DNA of 64,000 bases from positions 1,116,001 to 1,180,000 of the forward strand of contig CM065884.1 of assembly GCA_033439255.1 (NCBI GenBank), written 5' to 3'. This DNA is from Hericium rajendrae. Taxonomy: Eukaryota; Basidiomycota; Agaricomycetes; Russulales; Hericiaceae. Below, piece by piece: positions 46,931 through 58,680 of this stretch (the stretch's first letter is position 1; every line of letters starts with the position of its first letter). Both the position numbers and the translations under genes were made by a program. Under the pieces are notes generated by a model, which made no database searches, was not told the origin of the DNA, and was given only the letters and a program-made list of their open reading frames with translations.

Positions 46931-49900
46931 ATGTCGAGGCCGAAGCCGCGCATGGTCGTGCCCATGCAGCAGGCCAGGATATCATCATTCTTCCAGGGCT
47001 CGCCGAAAGCCAAGAAGCGGCCCGCGCCTTCTTCCGAGCCTGAGGTCATCGAACTCTCGGATTCCGAAGACGAAGAGAGGGCGCCGCCGACGAAGAAGCA
47101 GCGCGCAGAGGCAAACTTATTTCTTCCGGGTACTCCATCTCCGCCGCCCGAGCCTGTGCCGGCGAAGAGCAAAGAGCGGACCTCTGGCGGGGCGGAGCAA
47201 TGGCGATACAACCCACAGAGCCCTGGGCCGTCGCCGAAGCGCAGCGATGAGGACGAGGCTTTCAAGAGGAGGCGGAAGGATGTCTTTAAGAAGAAGCTGC
47301 TGCAGGAGAACAGTCGGTTTGTCAATATGCACAAGGCGGAGGTGGTGGAGGACGATGCGGGAGTAGCGCACGTGGATAGGGACGAACAGGAGGAAAGGAG
47401 CGAATCTGGGGACGATTCGGGGGATGGGAAATTCGAGGCGCTGCAGGATCTCTTCGGTAACAAATCTGGGGCCAAAGGCAAAGGAAAGACGAAGCCGGCA
47501 AAAGCAGGGAAACGGAACAAGAAGCCAGAGGAGATTGGGCCATCCGGGAAGACGTATACGGCTTTGGAGCAACAGGTACGCACTTGGATATATCCCTGCT
47601 ATGCTGAGAACAAGAATTCATCAATATTGTTATGTATATGTAGGTTCGGATATTGAAGGCAAAATATCCAGGCGTGCTGCTCATAATCGAGGTTGGGTAC
47701 AAGTGCCGATTCTTTGGAGAAGATGCGAAGGTGCGCCGAACTCAATCAGTTAAGCTTTGTCTACCTTTACTGACAAAACTTCACAGATTGCGGCGAAGGA
47801 GCTTGGCATAGTTTGCTATATGGACCGAAATTTCCCGACAGCTAGTATACCTACGCACCGGCGAGACATACATCTAAAGAAGTGAATTTTGTCCTCGCTT
47901 TTGGACCATGTCTTCTAATAGATTTCTCCACCTAGGTTATTATCGAAAGGTCATAAGGTCGGCATAGTTGAGCAGACCGAGACAGCCGCCCTCAAGAAAG
48001 TTGGCGATAATCGCAACGCGCCCTTTGAGCGAGATCTCACCCATCTATATACCGCTGTCACGTATGTTCCATCCCCTTCATATATGCGACGGATCATTAT
48101 AACGTTCCCCGCAGATACGTTGATAGTCTGGACTCTGCCGATGACCTTGACCACTCGCCGCCGCCATTGCTCATGTGTATTGTGGAGAGTTTGCTCGGTG
48201 GGATGGGTGTGGACGAAAAAGTGGCCATTGGAATGATTATCCTTTGCCCAAGCACAGGGGACGTGGTTTGGGATCAGTTCGAAGGTAGGGTATTTCTTTT
48301 CGTATGCTTTGCAAGACGCTGATTTCTTGATGCTAGATGGACACATGCGTACTGAACTCGAAGTATGTTTACGGACACTGGTGTTTTGATTTTTCTAACA
48401 TATACATGTTATAGACAAGGATGATCCATACCAAGCCAGCCGAGCTTCTACTTCCAGAGAAGAAGCTCAGCAAACCCACAGAGCGAATGCTTGCGCACTT
48501 TGCTTCGTGAGTCACCCCAGAAATTTCCCAGACAGAATATGTGTTCTAACGTAACTCCTCTTGGCCATGCAGAAGTGCGAGTTTCGAGCATGGTATCCGA
48601 ATGGAGCGATACAAAAAGCAAATGTCGTATACTGATGCTTTTGACTTTGTATCGGATTTCTACACGAAGAAAACGAAGAATGCCAAGGCATCTGAGAGCT
48701 TTACCTCTGGTACATTTCTGATTTCTGGGCTTGGAACATACTCTGACGCCCGCGCCTTGAAGGAAAGCTCATGGCAGCTGTTACCGACCTCCCACAGCAG
48801 GTCGTCGTTGCCCTCGCACAATGCATACAGCACCTTGCGGCGTTTAACATTGCGGATGCATTGCTCGTCACGCAGTTCTTCAGCAAATTCACGACTAGAG
48901 CTCATATGATCCTGAATGGGAATACCCTTACGAATCTGTCCGTCTTGTCTCGGCCAAGTTTATACCGTATCATCGTACTCATCTCGCGAACGACAGGGAG
49001 ATATACGAGAATGAAACGGACTTCTCGACCAGAGGCTCTCTCATGTGGATACTGGACCGCACAAGCACGAAGTTTGGTTCTAGACTACTCAGGAATTGGG
49101 TAGGAAAGCCATTAGTGGACATGAAGTAGGCATTCTCCTTCCTCTACCTTTCGAGCACGTCCATCTCATTGTTGGAAAGACTTCTCCAGGAGCGAATAGA
49201 TGCTGTCGAGGAGATATTCACGAGCCCGTCGATGAAGCTGGTACAACTCAGATCGCTTCTTAAAGGTCTACCGGATCTTGCAAAGGGACTATGCCGAATT
49301 CAGTACGGCAAGGTAATGATATTACTTGTCGCCATCTTTTCGCAGAAAAAGCTGACCCTTCTTCACTGCAGTGCGCAACTAAGGAACTCTCAACCCTCCT
49401 TCCTGCCTTCAACAAAGCTGCCACCACCTTCGCCTCTGTCTCGTCTCCCTCCGACGTTGGCTTCAAATCTCCACTTCTTAACGAAATCATATTCGCCTTG
49501 CCTCAGCTGCGCGAGCCTGTGCAGGAGCTGATAGGCACGATATCATTGAAGAATGCTGCGGAGGGGAATATGGAACTCCTGTGGACTGACCCGGAGAAGT
49601 ATCCGGAAGTCAGTAATGCCGACATGGTGCGTATGGTCTAGTGATTGGCGTGGTCAGGTCAGCTTAGATCGCCTCTGTAGGGTATCCAAGCTGTCGAGAT
49701 TGACTTAAATGATGAACTGAAATCTAGTATGTAATTTTTTCTTGGTTATTGACTCGAAACACATGTCTAACGTTAACTAGTCCGGAGGGCATTGAGAAAA
49801 CCATCTCTTCAGTATAGTGTCTTAGCTGGAGAGGAGGTGAGAAAGCTCCCTCGTCCTGTATTTTACGAAATCTAACCTGTGTGGCAGTTTCTTGTAGAAA

Positions 49901-51096
49901 TCCCTCGGGCAGATGACAGGATCGTCCCACCGGATTGGCAAGTCGTCTCTAGGTGCGTCAGTGTTGTGTAACTTGTTCTCGAACTCACTGACGATCTGCC
50001 TTACTGCAGCACCAAGAAGGTCCGCCGCTATCGTTCGCCTGCCATCCGCGCCAAAGTGGAGGAACGCGCGCGCTTCAAAGAGCAGCTAGATGCTGCAGCC
50101 CATGCCGCCTTCCTGTCATTCCTCGAGGAGATCACGCAGAATCATTATGCTCTCCTTCGTGACACCGTCAACAAGCTCGCCATCGCCGATTGTCTATGCA
50201 GCCTCGCACATGTCGCGACAAATCAAGGATATGTCAAGCCTACGTTCACACCTCCAGACGCGGAGGATGAGCTTCACATCGTTGAAGGCCGCCATCCAAT
50301 GGTGGAGGCCCTTATGTCGGCTCCGTTCGTGGCGAACGATGTGTGCATGGGTGCAGGATCGCCACGGAGCAAGATCATTACGGGTCCGAATATGGGCGGA
50401 AAGAGTTCAGTGGTGCGAATGGTTGCCCTCATTGGAATCATGGCACAGGTTGGCTCGTACGTCCCTGCGAAGGAGGTCAGAATGAGCCTACTCGACGGTG
50501 TGCTGACGAGGATGGGAGGTGGGTAGTCTTTCTGAAGAGTGTTCTGGAGTTCTGATGTGTTGCATGGTCAGCGTCGGATGAACTCGCGAGAGGAAGATCG
50601 ACGTTCATGGTTGAGATGTCGGAAACAAGCGATATCTTGCTCAGCTCGACGTCCAAGAGTCTTGTTATCCTGGACGAGCTTGGACGAGGCACATCGACGT
50701 TTGACGGGGTCAGTTATATCTCACACCTCCTTCACATATCATGTGCTGACTGCCATGCAGATGGCGATCGCTCAAGCCGTCTTGCAACACCTTGTCGAGG
50801 AGAAGAAGTGCAAGACACTTTTCATCACTCATTACCCCCTCGTCGCTATTGATTTGGAACGTCGGTTCCCTCATGACTTGCAGAATCTCCACATGGGCTT
50901 TAGGGAAGATACGAGGATTACTGGCGTCAGGGAGATTACATTCTTGTATCGCCTCACTCCTGGCCTTGCTAACGGATCGTTCGGAGTCGAATGTGCAAGG
51001 CTCGCGGGCTTGCCTGAAGAGATTCTGACAGCGGCTGGTCTGCAGGCAGAAAAGCTACGTGTACTCGTCGAGGAGCGGAATAAGCGCAACAAGTAA
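46931..51096 (+). CDS. MSH3: DNA mismatch repair protein Msh3
   Basis: Pairs with Msh2 (MutS-beta) to recognise insertion/deletion loops. A PCNA-binding PIP-type box (QARISSFF) lies near residue 15. Then a disordered acidic region, the mismatch-binding domain ([30 protein letters not shown]), connector and lever domains ([40 protein letters not shown]), clamp, and the ATPase: Walker [31 protein letters not shown], Walker [17 protein letters not shown], and the His-switch FITHYPLV. Ends EERNKRNK. At least 15 exons, all joined by GT-AG introns, and no frame error over about 1,100 codons. Confidence 0.95.
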
Positions 51097-51280
51097 GCGT
51101 CGCCTTTTTTGCAGAATATTGACTGACTTTGTCACAAAGGGTACGGAAGGCTTGTCGCTTGCTCGCCGACTGCATGACGAATTTACCTCAACGCCCTTTA
51201 CCGCAATTGCAAGAGCTTCGTGCCATAACCGAATCCCTAGATAATACCGCAGATATCTAACATCATCCAAGATCGAGGAT

Positions 51281-54200
51281 CTATTTTGTCGATTTAGTCC
51301 GTTTGGCTTTCTTCGCCGCTACAGCCTCTCCGCCTTCCTCCACTTTCCTCTTGCCCGTTTTAACACCATCGTCGCCGCCCTTACTCGCCTTCTCGTCTTT
51401 CTTGGATGCATCCCCAGCTTGTGTCAGCTGCAACACCTGCTTGCATAGAGCTAACAGGGCAGCCGAGGATCGGAATCGTTCGCTCGAGCTGAGTTTGTTT
51501 TGCAGCTCCGTCCAGGCCGCAGGCTTCCATATTTTTGCAAGATCTTCAGGCTTGGATACATATCGCTTGGTTTGACGGGCCGCCAGCGGCGCAAGCTTGA
51601 GTACATCCTTGAGATGAGCGACTGTAGCTGTGTTCTCCTCACAAGCTTTGGATACAGTATCACATAGAGTCTTGTGGAGAAGTGGCATGAAAGCCAGTAT
51701 CTCGTCGTTTTTGTCGCCCTGCATATAGTTATTAGCATCTTCCAAGCATTTAACATCGTCTCAGAACTTACAATATTCGGTAGCTGATTGATCAGCGTTT
51801 GGATGAGACCAAATACCTGCGCCTGGCGGTAGGAGTTCACAGCCTTTGGCGTCAGCTCGAGCAGATCATTACGCAGGCCCCATGCAGCGCCCGGATGCCG
51901 CTTGATGACATCGTCGAAGAACTTCGTGTTGAGATCCGATGCCTTGCGGGTGACAAAGTCCGTAAGAGACTCGCGGTACGCTTCGACGACGGGCTCGGGC
52001 GCCTCTGCGTGGAGCAACACTCGCGTGAGGTACAGGCTGCACAAACTGATAATTGCCAGCGCGTCAGCCGAGTGTACCTTGCGCGCCCGCGTGTGCAGAT
52101 CCTTGAGGACCTGCGTAGCATCCTCCTTGCTGACCGCGGAGGGCACATCCTTCGCCTTGCCGATCCGCGCACGCAGCAGCCCGGCCACCTTGGTGGAGAG
52201 CTGCTGTTCGTCGGAGCCGGATCCCAGGACAAGGTCGACGAGGGGCACGATGAGGCGGATGATGATGGGCTGGTGGGCTGCTTCTTCATGAATATGTCCA
52301 CGAGGTCGAGGATACGGTTCTTAAAGTGCGTGGCTTCGCGTTGTGCGTTTTCATCTGCAGAAGCGTTTGTCAATTTGACATTCAGATATAGGAATAATGG
52401 AATGAGAAAACTAACCTTTGCCTTTGCCCTTGGAACGCTCCTTGAAGATCTGCGCGAGCTGGTCGTCGATGGCCATCATTTGGTCATCGTCCATCTCTTC
52501 CTCTTCCTCGGACTCATCATCGGAGAGGCCGGTCGCAGGCTCAATGCCGTTAGCTCGCAAGGCCTCCATGATTTTTGTGCGGAGCTCCGGGTCTTCCTCT
52601 TCATCTCCAGCCTCGTCGCTTTCCTCTTCTCCATTTGATAATTCATCCTCATCCTCATCGCTGTCTTCTTTTTCCTCTTTTTCCTCTTCGTCTTCTTCAG
52701 CTTCCTCATCAACTTCCATTTCTTCGTCCTCATCCTCGTCTGCAACGAGCTCCTTCGGATTCCGTCTCTCCAGTTGCTAAACAAAGGATCAGAACACCAT
52801 ATATCAACTAGAAAACGCCCACGTACCGAAAGAATCAGGTCCACAGTGCTCTCCTTCACCGCCCCACTCAGCAGCCCAAAGCTCTGATTACCAACAGCAC
52901 GCATATAGGCCGTCGCCTTTTCCAAGAATCCAATAATTGTATCGACGAGCACGTCGATCGGCTCCGTCTCGGCTTCAGTCTCATCCGCACCCGTCGATTT
53001 ACGGGACTTCTTGGATTTTTTGGCCGAGGCAGGGAAGAGACGCGATGCGCCATCTATGCAAGCCTGCGCAGGCGTCAGCAAAAATGTTCAGGTTGGTGCT
53101 GGAAACCCTTACCTCGAGCGTCTCCGTCGCACTTTCGTCGGCCTCGTCCGCGGTATATTGCTGCAACAGCGCCGAGAGCAGCAGCAGCTCTGCGCCCTGC
53201 GCCGCCTCGTGCTGCTCACCCGTAATCTGCCAAGCACACCCATCAATCACCACCCACCACCGAACGGTAACACCACCCACCTTTCTCAGCCGCGCGACTA
53301 CCTCCTGCGCCTTCGTGCCGAGAGCGCGCTCCTCGTCCTCGATCGCGACGAGCAGCTCAACGTGCTTGGTGTCCGCCTGCAGCTGCTCGATCGTGTCGAG
53401 CATCTTTGCGACCCAGAACTCGCCGTCGGCCGCGACGCCCGCGAGCTTCTGAGCCTTGTCTTCAGCGCCGTTCTTCACGACCGTCGACTGCGCGGTGAGC
53501 TCTGCGAGGCAGCTCAGCAGGCGGGCGCGGCATTGTGCGCGAAGGGCGTCGGAGAAGGGCGGGGTTGGGACGGAGTGTAACTGTAGCGTGCGGAGACGGA
53601 GGGGAGATGTTCGTGAGAATATGAGAGTGTGGTTTGAGGAAAGGGCGTACTGCTGCGAAGGGACTTTTTTCTGACTTCTTCCTGATTACGAAGAGCCCGT
53701 GCACGGTGAGCCAGTCGAGGATGAAGCGTATCCAATCGTCGGCTTTGGGGATTGCGCCATTTTTGATGAGACCTGCAAACTGGTCGATGATCCAGGATCG
53801 GCGTGCATTGATGACCTGCACATCATCCCTATGATCGGCCTGTCAGTTTGATTGTGGCCATTCATTAGATGAAAGACGTACTTGTCGGCACCGCTCTCGT
53901 TAAGCTGCGTGAGCAGGTGATCGATGTAGGTCTTGATGCCTTCCACGTCCATCGTGCTCAGGATGGACTCGACGGTCTTTGTCTTGGTGAGCTTGTCGAA
54001 TTGTTGATTCCCGTGCACGCCGGTCAACTGGACGATGAACGGAAGGCCGATTGTCGGATCCTTCTGCACCGTACTTTGTATGCTCGTAGCCTTGGAACCA
54101 AAGTAAAATCAATATTTATGAATTGGACAGAAAACTAAGAGCGACGCACGATCTGCTTCGCGAAGGTGTGTAGATAGCGATCATGCTGCGAGAGGTGGTT

Positions 54201-55520
54201 GATCCATGTCCGCATGAAATTTTTCGTGAAAAGCATGGGCAGCTCTGTTGCTTTTACACGGGGAAGTGCACGACGGAAGATCTCGAAACCCCAGTACTTT
54301 CGCTCGTTAGAAGCCGACGAAGCGAAAAGTGATTCTTCGATTTAAAGAATCAGCTTCAATATCATTGCAGGTGTAAAGATTACGGACCGTCCACAACTAT
54401 CCGGAAGAATTCCTGGAAGGAACCCTTCGATGCCTTTTTGCATTCTGGAGAAGGTAGCAGCTCATCGAGGAGCAAGTCCCAGACGTAATGCACCTGCGGC
54501 TTCCAGGAACGTCCCCCTCCCTTCACCTCCTGCTCCTCGTCGACCGCAGCATCCTGTACCAACCCATTAACAAACTATCACAATGCAAATGCATGGTCTG
54601 CTCGCTGACCTTAAGCACTTTCGCCAGCGCCGCCGAATTCCCAACATGCAGCACCTCACCATGCTTGAACGTCGGCGCAAGCAACTTCTTCCACTCCAGC
54701 TCCGGCCACAGCCTCGCCATCGTCACCGCTAAGCGCGACCTTCTCAGGGCCCCACACCCTATTCTCCACAAATACCGCCTGCACGATTCCCTTCCTCGCC
54801 TCCTCCTTCCACGCGACGTCGCTCGCATGCAGCGCAGATGCAGCGAGGCCAAGTGCCCAGAATGCACTCTCGCGCAGGAAGGACTTTTTCTCGCCGAGCG
54901 CGAGCAGGTGCGCGACGACCTCGGCGAACGCCTCCGCGCTGCTCGCCTCCGCGGACGCGGACGGCAGCGGGCGCGTCCGCACGAGCAGCCCGGACTGCAC
55001 GAGCGCGGTGAGGCCGAAGAGGCGCGCGAAGAGCGCGTCGCGCTCTTCCTGCCCGGACATCGAGCCGGTCGTCTTGGAGGCGTCGAGGACGAGCGCGAGG
55101 ATCTGCGCGCAGGTGACGGTGTCGATGCGCGAGAGCAGCTGGGGTGGAGCATGAGGTGTGCTCTAAAGCGGGAGGTGGACGGGAAGGCGTACCTCTGTCA
55201 GTGCGACGGCGAAGCCGAGTCTGCTGCTCTCTCGCGGGCTGGCGAGGCCTCGTACCAGGCGGCGGATGGAATAGGAGACATCGCTTGCGTTCAGCAGCTC
55301 CAGATTGTCCTTCCTTACTGTCCCTGCGTCTCCTTCCTCGTCATCTTCCTCGTCCTCATCGTTTTCTTCGTCTTCATCTTCCTCACTGGTCTCAGGTGCC
55401 TTGGGCACAAACGACGTCTGGATCGTCTCGAGCGTGGAGACAAGCTTGACCAGAGGCGTTGATGCGGTCCTTTCTGTTCGACGATGAGAGGTCCCAGAAA
55501 AGCGGGAGAGTGGTGGACAT
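51281..55520 (-). CDS. POL5: POL5/MYBBP1A-family nucleolar protein
   Basis: Armadillo-like nucleolar factor for rRNA synthesis and ribosome assembly; named DNA polymerase V in yeast, though polymerase activity is doubtful. Starts MSTTLPLFWDLSSSNRKDRI. Central repeats include DPTIGLPFIVQLTGVHGNQQ, STMDVEGIKTYIDHLLTQLN and KKSKKSRKSTGADETEAETE. A long acidic tract (EEAEEDEEEKEEKEDSDEDE) precedes ALRANGIEPATGLSDDESEE, then PLVDLVLGSGSDEQQLSTKV. The tail is Lys-rich (AVAAKKAKRTKSTK), a nucleolar-type signal. Two one-base breaks: 55450-55453 (DRINAS to VKLVSTLETIQTSF) and 52267-52270 (KKQPTSP to IIRLIVPL). Convergent with MSH3, 184 bp between stops. Confidence 0.87.
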
Positions 55521-55933
55521 CGTGCGTCCGTGCGTCTGCTCTGCATTTGAAGCTGCAGGTCGTTTGGATTGATTCGATCCAACAACCCGGCGCCACGCAA
55601 ATTTGCGAATCTCGATGCAATCAGAACGTGACTTCATCTGCGTGATGTCACGCGATAAGATGAGCGCGTCGCGTTGAGCTCGCTCGCATCTCTTGCAGAC
55701 ACTGTCTTCTATGCAAGGTCAGCGAAGGAGACTAGGATGATCGCAAAAATGACGGAGAATCGTGGACAACATTTCAGGGAAAGACATTGCATGTGCGTAG
55801 AGTAAGCGGATCGATGAGAGAAATACCAGTGATAAATTAAAATCAATATTATACACTTCCAACCTTATGCTACATTATACACATCAACAATAAGTATTCC
55901 AAGAAAATAGCAATCTAAAGCAAAGTCCAAGCA

Positions 55934-58239
55934 TCACATTTCATACTGATCCTCCCATCCACCACCACCAGGCGACGCAGGCCGCCACTCGCCCACTTCC
56001 TCAACAATCTCGCCGCCCATGCTCACGCACGCCTTCAACAGTCCCCCAAATTCCTGATCTTCATCCTCCCCTTTCTCCTCCTCGCCCTTCTCCTCCTCAA
56101 GCACAAGCGCCGCCAGTTCCGCAAGCCCTCTCGCTCCACGTCACGCCCACTCACGACTTCCTCGCCCCACATCTCTCCGAGCACTTTCTCCCGCGCATGC
56201 AGCTCCTCTCCCTCTCCCAGCACGAACCCCTCCATCTCGCCCTCCCCAAACAGCTCCTCATCCGGCACGTGCGCCTCACCGCCGCGCGCCGCACACAACA
56301 GCTGCAACCGCGTCGGCGCGCGCCCCAGCGCCGCGTCCGGCGCGAGGAGGTGCGCGGTGTGGTCCGCCTCCGCACCGGCGCCGAGCGGGTCGAGCAGGAA
56401 GGACGTCGCACGCCCGTGCGCAGTGCGCGGGCGCTTGCGCCGCAGCACCGCCTCTGCGGACTTGCGCTTCGTCGTGCCAGGGACAGCCATCTCTGGCACC
56501 TCATCCTGCCCGCTCTCACCCTCGCCCTCGACCGTCTCGAGCCGGACCTCGATGCGCCCGCCCTCTTCCACGCGCCGCCGCCACAGCTCCGTGCGGAACT
56601 GCACGACGTCCACGACCGCACGCGCGACCAGCGTCCGGCGCGGGACCTTCGCTCTTCCCGCCTTCTTCTGCGCCCGCGTGCGCGGCTCCGGCTCCTGCGC
56701 GCCGCCGCGCGCGAGCCACGGCACGCCCGCTGCAGCATCCAGCACGGCCTCGCCGAGTGAGTGTACGCGCTCCATGATGCTACCTTCCCCATGTTCGTGC
56801 GCGCACCGAGGTGAGCCGCGAGCACGCCGAGGTGCGGTGCGCCGCGCGGCGGGCGAGCGTACCCCTCGAGCGCGAGGATGAGAAGCACAGGTGCAGATGC
56901 GTCCGCGTCGAGTGCGAGGAGACCCTCGGCGGTGCGCAGGACGCTGGGGACGTGTGCGGGCGCGAGCAGCGGGCGGAGGAAGGCCTGCAGGTCCGGTGGG
57001 AGTGGGGATGGTGGCGCGAGAAGGGACGTAAGGTGCGCGACGAGGCTCGGGAGGGCGGCGGTGGGTACGGATTTGGGGAGGGTGAGGCCAAGCAGAGGCA
57101 ACAGGCGGCTGAGGGTACGGGTGAGGGCTATGGGCGGCTCCGAGAGGAGGTACTGTGGGGTAACGTGGGGTTAGAACCGATCGACGGAGCAAATGCAGAG
57201 ATGATGGGGAAAGGTGGAGGTCTCGTGTTCCGGAAAGATGACCATGCTCCGTATCTATACACACAAAGCCGCCCCAAAGCAGAGTTGGCCTTCCCCAATG
57301 GATGCAGCGCCTCAGAGCACAGTGAGGCAAAGTAGACAAAAGTGTCGTGTCCACACTGTCATGCCAATGTGTGAGAATTTTAGAGCAAGTAGCCGGTCTT
57401 CTGTATACGGATTCCGTGATGCAGTCATTCTCGTGGTAGACAAGTTGACAAACAGGGCGGACTCCCACATAATAACCGCCCCTTATACATTTGAAAAACT
57501 TACGACGGCGATGCTTTAATGAAAGCAGCCGAGATCCGTATACAGACAACCGACAAAGAGGCAGGCAAGTCCACGCAGAGGACACACATGGCACCCGCCC
57601 ACACTTGGCTAACCGTAACAGGATACGAGCAACAAGGCACGAGCACCCCATACGCAACGAAGAACCGCACGAGCTGGGAAAGGGGCAACGGGGACGTCAT
57701 GTGGGGAAATAGACTCACAGCAATATCGTGAAGCGCGTCGGCCTTGCCGGCTTCGCGGAGTGCGAAGGCAAGCGCGGCGCCGGCGGCGAGCTTTGCGGCA
57801 CGACCCCAGCGGAGTGCCGCGCGGTCCATGGCGAGGTCGAACAGCACCTGTGCGCGGGGCGTAAGGCCCGGGTAGGCGAGACGGGTGGCGAGCGATCGTA
57901 TGGATTCATGCATGGTGAGCTGGGAACGCGTTTGGGTGAATACTAGGACAGTAGGGAGGGAACAAGGCAACGCACCTTGTTGCGCTCATTGCGGGCTTCT
58001 TTTCCCTGGCCAGCCAGGTCCCAGCCGGCAGAGCTCCGGAGACTCTTGAGAGTGGAGACGCGGGTGTAGGCGAGGGGGAAATCGCGCTCGCGGACGTAGG
58101 CGTCACTAGTGAAGTCGGCGTGGGTAGTAAGCACGCTCTGGGAGGCATCCTCGAGCGTGCCGCAGGCAGTGCAGACGGCAGATCCGACATCGGGCGACCA
58201 TTCTGTGGGCTGGCCGCACTGTTGACAGCGTCCGGCCAT
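55934..58239 (-). CDS. TFIIB/BRF-like transcription factor
   Basis: N-terminal zinc ribbon CQQCGQPTEWSPDVGSAVCT with a following ACG (C-x2-C and C-x2-C pairs), then LEDASQSVLTTHADFTSDAY. A cyclin-like first repeat follows (IRSLATRLAYPGLTPRAQVL, RAALRWGRAAKLAAGAALAF), a Pro/Leu-rich second helical region, and a charged tail ending GGGGWEDQYEM. This layout fits the TFIIB superfamily, perhaps the BRF/BRF2 branch that works with RNA polymerase III. The second cyclin repeat is weak and I cannot place it in a subfamily. Frame breaks at the C4 run 56786-56789 and near 56119-56124, both one base. It is head-to-head with trehalose phosphorylase (about 440 bp between starts). Confidence 0.72.
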
Positions 58240-58637
58240 GGACGACTGACGCAGCCAGGATGTGGCTGGAGCGGGAAGGCAATGGCGGCACGGGACTTCG
58301 GACACTGCGTCGGGGCGAGCTGCCGGCGGCCGGACGGGTCTAGGCTGCCCCACATTCCGTTAGTGCGCAGACATGCGTCCGCGGAATGAGCGGATGGGTG
58401 CACTTATCCTTCAAGCTCCCGGAGGTCCTCCAATCTCCTGCAGACAACGTGCGTTCCTCAACGCCTTTGGCTCCTCCGGTATCTGATGTTCTAGCTGACG
58501 TTCTAGCAGTCATACCCAGGGAGCACGCCCAAGGCTAGATCAGACGTACAGCTCCTGGCTAGGCCCTCATAGCGCCTCTGCCTCACTACCACGCTCAGTT
58601 TGGAACCCACTTTTCTCTCGCTCGGCGCCTTATCGCC

Positions 58638-58644
58638 TATAAAT
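58638..58644 (+). promoter_or_regulatory. Putative TATA box (TATAAAT) of trehalose phosphorylase
   Basis: TATAAAT within CGCCTATAAATCGTC, 36 bp upstream of the ATG at 58681, followed by a C/T-rich leader. Fits a strongly expressed metabolic gene. Confidence 0.55.
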
Positions 58645-58680
58645 CGTCCACTTCACCCCCGTTTCTCCACACAGACATCC

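Noticed and set aside
46497-47366. A 289-codon plus-strand frame crossing the ATP12-MSH3 boundary
   Set aside because: Overlaps both genes in other frames and is an Arg/Ser-biased shadow.
54488-55462. A 324-codon plus-strand frame opposite POL5
   Set aside because: The POL5 strand has the conserved protein; the plus frame is Leu/Arg/Glu-biased antisense and has no motif.
56035-57657. A 540-codon minus-strand frame
   Set aside because: Its 3' half is part of the TFIIB-like gene after the frame break, but its 5' half reads through the intron near 57150-57700, so it is not a separate gene.
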